Shown piece after piece: positions 51,812-55,948 of a stretch of DNA of 55,948 bases. The DNA lies in assembly GCA_900315225.1 (NCBI GenBank), contig OMYM01000403.1:1-55948 (forward strand), written 5' to 3'. Numbering within the stretch: position 1 is the first letter of the stretch; the number at the start of each line of letters is the position of its first letter. The notes beneath the pieces were generated by a model, which saw nothing but the letters and a program-made list of their open reading frames with translations, was not told the origin of the DNA and ran no database searches. The position numbers were made by a program, and so were the translations under genes. Source of the stretch: an uncultured Erysipelotrichaceae bacterium (GTDB lineage: Bacteria; Bacillota_I; Bacilli_A; Erysipelotrichales; Erysipelotrichaceae).

Positions 51812-52480
51812 ATGGATCAGACAAATTTGGAATTCTTCAATGCCGCTGCGCGCGGTGATTTCCCAAAGGTTTGTGCAATGGTCGCCAAAGGCGCGGATGT
51901 CAATGTCGCAAACGGCGATGGCCGCACTGCCTTGATGAGAAGCTCAAAGCGTGGCTATGAAGACGTTGTCCGCTATCTTCTCGACAATGGCGCAGATGTT
52001 CGTGCGCGCGACAAGTACAACAAGACTGCCCTGATGGGGGCGGCCAAGAAGGGACGCCTTGAGATTTGCCGCATGCTCGTTCATGCCGGCGCAGATGTTA
52101 ATTCCCACGACAACAAAGGAAGGACTGCCCTGATGAGGGCGGCTCTTCTCGGTGAAACCGAAGTCGTTGAATACCTTGTTTCCAAGGGCGCGGATGTCAA
52201 TGCCTCAGACGCGGAAGGCAGGACTGCCCTGATGGAGGCTACAAATGCATACAAGATCGATATCATCAAATATTTGATCGACAATGGCGCAAACATCAAC
52301 GCCGTCGACAATCGCGGCTGCACTGCCTTGATGCGTGCCGCCTACAGTGGCTTTCCTGAATTGGTCAAGCTATTGCTCGACAATGGCGCCGACAAGGAAA
52401 TCAAGGATCACAACGCCAATATGGCAATCCACTACGTCCGTAAAGAATGCCTAGCGGATCTGAAGGATATTCTTAAATAA
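51812..52480 (+). CDS. Ankyrin-repeat protein
   Basis: 222 residues, almost entirely ankyrin repeats: about six units of ~33 residues with GRTALMRSSKRGYEDVVRYL, NKTALMGAAKKGRLEICRML, GRTALMRAALLGETEVVEYL and similar. No signal peptide or membrane segment is seen, so it is probably a cytoplasmic protein-binding scaffold. AGGAGG precedes the ATG at 51812. It is 17 nt before the EF-G-like gene, so the two are probably co-transcribed. Confidence 0.93.
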   Translation: MDQTNLEFFNAAARGDFPKVCAMVAKGADVNVANGDGRTALMRSSKRGYEDVVRYLLDNGADVRARDKYNKTALMGAAKKGRLEICRMLVHAGADVNSHDNKGRTALMRAALLGETEVVEYLVSKGADVNASDAEGRTALMEATNAYKIDIIKYLIDNGANINAVDNRGCTALMRAAYSGFPELVKLLLDNGADKEIKDHNANMAIHYVRKECLADLKDILK

Positions 52481-52497
52481 GAGAAGGAGTATTGAGT

Positions 52498-54564
52498 ATG
52501 AGAGATTATCTTGCGAATGAAGTAAGGAATGTGGTAGTTCTTGGACATTCCGGCGCAGGCAAAAGCTCAGTTGTTGAAGCCTGCATGTACAAGACAAAGT
52601 CAATCGATAAGTTTGGCAAAAACAACGATGGAACAAGCGCATTGAATTTCGACCCCGAGGAAGGCAAGAGGGGACTTTCGGTATATTGCCATCTTGCGCC
52701 GATTGAATGGAAGGACAAGAAGATCAACTTCATTGACACACCAGGCTACATGGACTATGAAGGCGAAGAAGCTGCCGGCCTATCCGTTGGCGACAATGCA
52801 TTGATCATCGTCAATGGCAAGGAAGGCATTGAGGCCGGCACAGAAAGAGCTTGGAAGGAAGCAGCGCTGCATAAAAAGCTGCCTACCATCTTCTTTGTGA
52901 ACAAAATCGATGATGCCAATGCGCACTTTGATAAGGTTATCGAAGAACTGCGCGGCAAGTTTGGTCCTTCCGTCTTCCCTTTCGAAATGCCGATCATGGA
53001 GAATGGCAAGGTCGTGGGTTCGGTAAATATTCTGCGCAAAAAGGCATGGTATTATGCTGATCCAAGGGAAGCAAAAGAAGTTCCTGCAGCATTGGCGGGA
53101 AAGTGTGAAGAGTACTACAGCGAGATCGCCGAGGCGATCGCTTCTACAGACGAGGACCTGATGGAGAAGTTCTTCGAGGAAGTGCCATTTGAAGAACACG
53201 AACTTGCCAAGGGATTGAGGATTGGCGTCAGAAGCGGCGACATCAGACCGATCTATTGCGGAAGCGCGATCAGCCAGACAGGCATCGAAAGACTGATGGA
53301 CCTGATCACAGAGTATTTCCCAAGCTACGCTGAAAAGGGCACGGTCAACGCGCTCAATGCAGCTGGCGAGACAGTCGCCATGGAGACAAACGAAGACGAG
53401 GCTTTGTCCGCGTTTGTGTTCAAGACAATCGTCGACCCGTTCGTAGGTAAGATTTCATACCTTAAAGTCATGTCGGGCGTACTGAGCAGCGATTCCCAGG
53501 TTTTCAACACCAAGAAGGAAGCCAATGAAAAGATCTCCCAGATCTATGTCATCAATGGAAAGTTCCAGATTGGCGTAGGCAAGCTGTTCACAGGCGACAT
53601 TGGCGCTGTTGTCAAGCTTTCCAACACTGATACAAACGATACGCTGTGCGCAAAGAACAAGCCTGTCCATTATCCAGACATTGTCTATCCAGAGCCAATG
53701 CTTGGCTATGCGATCAGCCCTAAGACAAAGGCAGACGAAGACAAGCTTTCCGTTGGCATCAAGAACATGATGCAGGAAGACGGAACAATTCGCCTCGTGA
53801 ACAATGCAGAGACGCATGAGCAGGTTCTCTACGGCATTGGCGACCAGCACATCGACTTGATCCTTTCCAAGCTCAAGGCGAAGTACAGGGTCGAGGTTGT
53901 GACAGCTGAGCCGACCGTTCAGTACAGAGAGACAATCAGAGGCAAGGCAGAGGCGCAAGGCAAGTATAAGAAGCAAAATGGCGGCGCAGGACAGTATGGC
54001 GATGTCTGGGTCAGGTTTGAACCGGATGAGAGCGAAGAAATGGTCTTTGCGGAAGAAGTATTCGGCGGCGCTGTTCCAAAACAGTACTTCCCGCCTGTCG
54101 AGCAGGGACTCAGGGACTGCATGGAGCGCGGTCCTTTGGCTGGATACAAGGTTGTTGGCGTCAAGGCAACGCTGTACGATGGATCCTACCACCCGGTAGA
54201 CTCCAAGGAAGTCGCGTTCAAGGAAGCAGCGCGCCTTGCTTACAATGCGGCGATGCCTAAGGCTAAGCCGACATTGCTTGAGCCAATCGGAAAGATCACG
54301 GTTACAGCGCCAGAGTCTTATACAGGAACATTGATGGGCGATGTCACAAAGAGACGTGGCATTATCCTGGACATGCAGCTGAACGATGAAGGCGACCAGG
54401 TGATCGTGGCGGAAGTCCCGATGGCTGAAATGAGGACATACGCGAATGAATTGCGCGCAATGACACAAGGCCGTGGCAGATATGTCATCGCGTTCGATAG
54501 ATATCAGAGTGCGCCAAAAGAAGTCGCTGACAAGGTAATTGCGGAAGCAAAAGCCAAGGCATAG
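52498..54564 (+). CDS. EF-G-like translational GTPase (non-canonical)
   Basis: 688 residues. G1 is GHSGAGKS (16-23), not the AHIDAGKT of true EF-G. The G2 region has GKRGLSV instead of RGITI, G3 is DTPGY (80-84) and G4 NKID (135-138). Domains II-V follow with VQYRETIRGKAEAQGKYKKQ, SYTGTLMGDVTKRRG and MTQGRGRYVIAFDRYQ. This corresponds to the EF-G-like paralogue family whose role is unclear. The ATG at 52498 has GAAGGAG 8 nt upstream. A strong terminator follows. Confidence 0.9.
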   Translation: MRDYLANEVRNVVVLGHSGAGKSSVVEACMYKTKSIDKFGKNNDGTSALNFDPEEGKRGLSVYCHLAPIEWKDKKINFIDTPGYMDYEGEEAAGLSVGDNALIIVNGKEGIEAGTERAWKEAALHKKLPTIFFVNKIDDANAHFDKVIEELRGKFGPSVFPFEMPIMENGKVVGSVNILRKKAWYYADPREAKEVPAALAGKCEEYYSEIAEAIASTDEDLMEKFFEEVPFEEHELAKGLRIGVRSGDIRPIYCGSAISQTGIERLMDLITEYFPSYAEKGTVNALNAAGETVAMETNEDEALSAFVFKTIVDPFVGKISYLKVMSGVLSSDSQVFNTKKEANEKISQIYVINGKFQIGVGKLFTGDIGAVVKLSNTDTNDTLCAKNKPVHYPDIVYPEPMLGYAISPKTKADEDKLSVGIKNMMQEDGTIRLVNNAETHEQVLYGIGDQHIDLILSKLKAKYRVEVVTAEPTVQYRETIRGKAEAQGKYKKQNGGAGQYGDVWVRFEPDESEEMVFAEEVFGGAVPKQYFPPVEQGLRDCMERGPLAGYKVVGVKATLYDGSYHPVDSKEVAFKEAARLAYNAAMPKAKPTLLEPIGKITVTAPESYTGTLMGDVTKRRGIILDMQLNDEGDQVIVAEVPMAEMRTYANELRAMTQGRGRYVIAFDRYQSAPKEVADKVIAEAKAKA

Positions 54565-54595
54565 AAAAAAAAGAACCCTTTGGGTTCTTTTTTTT
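54565..54595 (+). terminator. Intrinsic terminator of the EF-G-like gene
   Basis: A-tract, GAACCC / GGGTTC stem with TTT loop, and eight T. Confidence 0.85.
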
Positions 54596-54633
54596 GAAAA
54601 ACCACTTGCATTTTCTGGCGGATGTGCTAGAAT
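54595..54633 (+). promoter_or_regulatory. tRNA-Leu promoter
   Basis: TTGCAT (54606-54611), 16-bp spacer, TAGAAT (54628-54633). It shares the 18-nt block at 54595-54612 with the tRNA-His promoter. Confidence 0.65.
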
Positions 54634-54644
54634 AATAGAGCAAT

Positions 54645-54728
54645 GCCCGAGTGATGGAATTGGTAGACGTAGTGGACTCAAAATCCACCGGTGGCGACAC
54701 CGTGCCGGTTCGAGTCCGGCCTCGGGCA
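54645..54728 (+). tRNA. tRNA-Leu (anticodon CAA)
   Basis: Class II tRNA. Acceptor GCCCGAG / CTCGGGC, discriminator A. The anticodon stem GTGGA / TCCAC holds the loop CTCAAAA (CAA). A long variable arm and TTCGAGT T loop are present. CCA is not encoded, and a T tract follows directly. Confidence 0.97.
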
Positions 54729-54758
54729 CTTTTTTTGTTTTACGGCATTGATTTTTTC

Positions 54759-54787
54759 TTTCAATGTTGCCTGAATAGGAGTACAAT
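54759..54787 (+). promoter_or_regulatory. Promoter of the sugar kinase/PTS unit
   Basis: TTTCAA, 17-bp spacer, TACAAT (54782-54787). The -35 match is weak. Confidence 0.45.
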
Positions 54788-54817
54788 ATATGTAGCAAAC
54801 GAAGGAGAGAATAATCT

Positions 54818-55804
54818 ATGGAAGAGAAGCGTCAAGACGCACAGCTGGATGTTGTTGCGCTTGGAGAATTGTTAATTGACTTTACGGAAAATGGACTGTC
54901 AGAACAGGGAAATCCGCTTTTGGAAGCTAATCCAGGTGGTGCGCCATGCAATGTATTGAGCATGCTTGCGCGCTATGGCAAGAAAACTGCATTTATCGGC
55001 AAGGTTGGAAATGATGGCTTTGGCAATCTGCTTGAAAAGGCGATTATCGAGCAAGGCATTTCTGCCGAAGGGCTGATGAAGGACAATGTTGTCCATACAA
55101 CGCTTGCGCTCGTGCTGAAGCTTGCTAATGGAGACCGTGACTTTGCGTTCTACCGCAAGCCTGGAGCAGATGTAAACATCTCTGTCGATGAGATCAATCC
55201 TGATTTGATCCGCCGCAGCCGCATTTTCCATTTTGGTTCTTTGTCACTGACGGACGAGCCAGCGAAAAGCGCCACACAATATGCAATTTCCGTTGCCGAG
55301 GAGGCAGGACTTGTCATTTCCTTTGATCCGAATCTCAGGGAACCGCTTTGGGATTCCCTCGACGAGGCGAAGGAACAGATCAACTATGGCATGATGCACG
55401 CGCACATTCTTAAGATCTCGGATAATGAAATCACATGGTTCACTGGAAAAGACGACTATGACGAGGGTGTCAAGTATCTTCAAGAGGCATATCCTAACCT
55501 GAGGCTGATCTGCCTCTCCATGGGACCGGATGGCAGCCGCGCGTATTTCAACGGCCTGAGGGTTGAAGCTCCGGCATTCTTGCAGACAGGGACAATTGAA
55601 ACGACTGGTGCAGGGGACACATTCTGCGCAAACGTACTGAACACCGTATTGGACAATGGGCTGGATGCCTTGGATGAGGAAACGCTAAAAAAGATGCTTT
55701 TGACAGCAAATGCTGCGGCATCCATTGTCACAACCAGAAAGGGAGCTCTCCGGGTTATGCCAAGCCCGGATGAAATCCAGGCATTCTTGAATGCCCGTGT
55801 ATAA
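54818..55804 (+). CDS. PfkB-family carbohydrate kinase (probable fructokinase)
   Basis: 328 residues of ribokinase fold. ALGELLIDFTENG and NPGGAPCNVLSMLARYGKK carry the N-terminal sugar site; the form with GGAPCN is typical of fructokinases (ScrK type). ETTGAGDTFCANVLN supplies the catalytic Asp and anion hole. The following gene is a sucrose/beta-glucoside-type PTS permease, which supports fructose from sucrose as substrate. AAGGAG precedes the ATG. Confidence 0.88.
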   Translation: MEEKRQDAQLDVVALGELLIDFTENGLSEQGNPLLEANPGGAPCNVLSMLARYGKKTAFIGKVGNDGFGNLLEKAIIEQGISAEGLMKDNVVHTTLALVLKLANGDRDFAFYRKPGADVNISVDEINPDLIRRSRIFHFGSLSLTDEPAKSATQYAISVAEEAGLVISFDPNLREPLWDSLDEAKEQINYGMMHAHILKISDNEITWFTGKDDYDEGVKYLQEAYPNLRLICLSMGPDGSRAYFNGLRVEAPAFLQTGTIETTGAGDTFCANVLNTVLDNGLDALDEETLKKMLLTANAAASIVTTRKGALRVMPSPDEIQAFLNARV

Positions 55805-55842
55805 ATCTTTATCAGAAGAGGAAAGGAAAGGAAAGAGAAAGT

Positions 55843-55948
55843 ATGGCACTAAACTACAGAAAGTGCGCAGAAGAGATTTTTAGTCATCTCGGTGGCAAAG
55901 ACAACATTGCATCTGCAGCACATTGCGCGACGCGTTTGCGTCTTGCGA
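55843..55948 (+). CDS. PTS transporter, EIIB domain start (sucrose/beta-glucoside family, 3' truncated)
   Basis: Only the first 35 codons are in the window. NYRKCAEEIFSHLGGKDNIA and HCATRLRL are the N-terminus of an EIIB domain of the glucose-sucrose superfamily, with the phosphorylated Cys in HCATRLRL. It would phosphorylate sugar during uptake; the kinase 38 nt upstream is a likely partner in sucrose use. Confidence 0.85.
   Translation, partial: MALNYRKCAEEIFSHLGGKDNIASAAHCATRLRLA

Noticed and set aside
53455..54798. 447-codon minus-strand frame over the EF-G-like gene and tRNA-Leu
   Set aside because: It crosses a terminator and a tRNA gene and is antisense to a conserved GTPase.
1..55948. 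CRISPR arrays, insertion sequences, prophage or attachment sites
   Set aside because: No regularly spaced repeats, transposase-like proteins or integrase genes were found.

Overview
The window looks like chromosomal DNA of a fermentative, low-to-moderate GC Bacillota, most likely Erysipelotrichia. The evidence is the gene order tsaE-tsaB-rimI-tsaD-rex and sepF-ylmH-divIVA-(T-box)-ileS, an AmiACDEF-type oligopeptide importer, a SAM riboswitch before metK, type III glutamine synthetase, an Rnf complex, and frequent TGnTATAAT promoters. The taxon is inferred from content and was not searched. I see no phage, insertion sequence, CRISPR array or rRNA.

Layout. 1-4.9 kb: end of a U32 peptidase, two SpoU-family RNA methylases, a ROK sugar kinase, a radical SAM protein and an esterase. 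5.0-9.6 kb: the t6A tRNA-modification genes, the NADH sensor Rex and asnS. 9.6-13.9 kb: an ABC-F ATPase, tRNA-Ser, a PepF-type peptidase and a small membrane protein. 14-30.7 kb: two complete oligopeptide ABC importers in tandem. The first ends with a membrane-anchored, degenerate ApbE-like protein and the second with an 84-residue membrane protein. 30.7-35.4 kb: division genes and ileS under a T-box. 35.4-39.8 kb, minus strand: metK with a SAM riboswitch, glnN, a NifU-domain protein and a DUF212 membrane protein. 39.9-42.9 kb: an S1 protein, an Spx-like protein, murD and murI. 42.9-49.5 kb: ApbE flavin transferase divergent from rnfCDGEA, a 58-residue Cys protein and a very short rnfB. 49.6-55.9 kb: an orphan SAF protein, tRNA-His, a MscS channel, a possible small RNA, an ankyrin protein, an EF-G-like GTPase, tRNA-Leu, and the start of a sugar kinase/PTS unit.

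Most unusual points. (1) The first substrate-binding lipoprotein appears circularly permuted relative to AmiA/OppA: the segment that normally ends the protein sits just after the lipobox, and the protein stops where that segment would begin. (2) Its partner ATPase carries about 245 extra residues, largely predicted coiled coil, between Walker A and the Q-loop. (3) RnfD and RnfG each carry an additional, closely similar C-terminal FMN_bind-like domain with its own flavinylation motif, apparently from a recent duplication. (4) RnfB has lost its ferredoxin domains and is preceded by a tiny four-Cys membrane protein. (5) A promoter-structure-terminator unit at 51.6-51.8 kb may be an uncharacterised RNA. 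With ApbE next door and a degenerate ApbE-like protein elsewhere, the Rnf locus looks like an expanded covalent-flavin electron conduit. That functional reading is inference.
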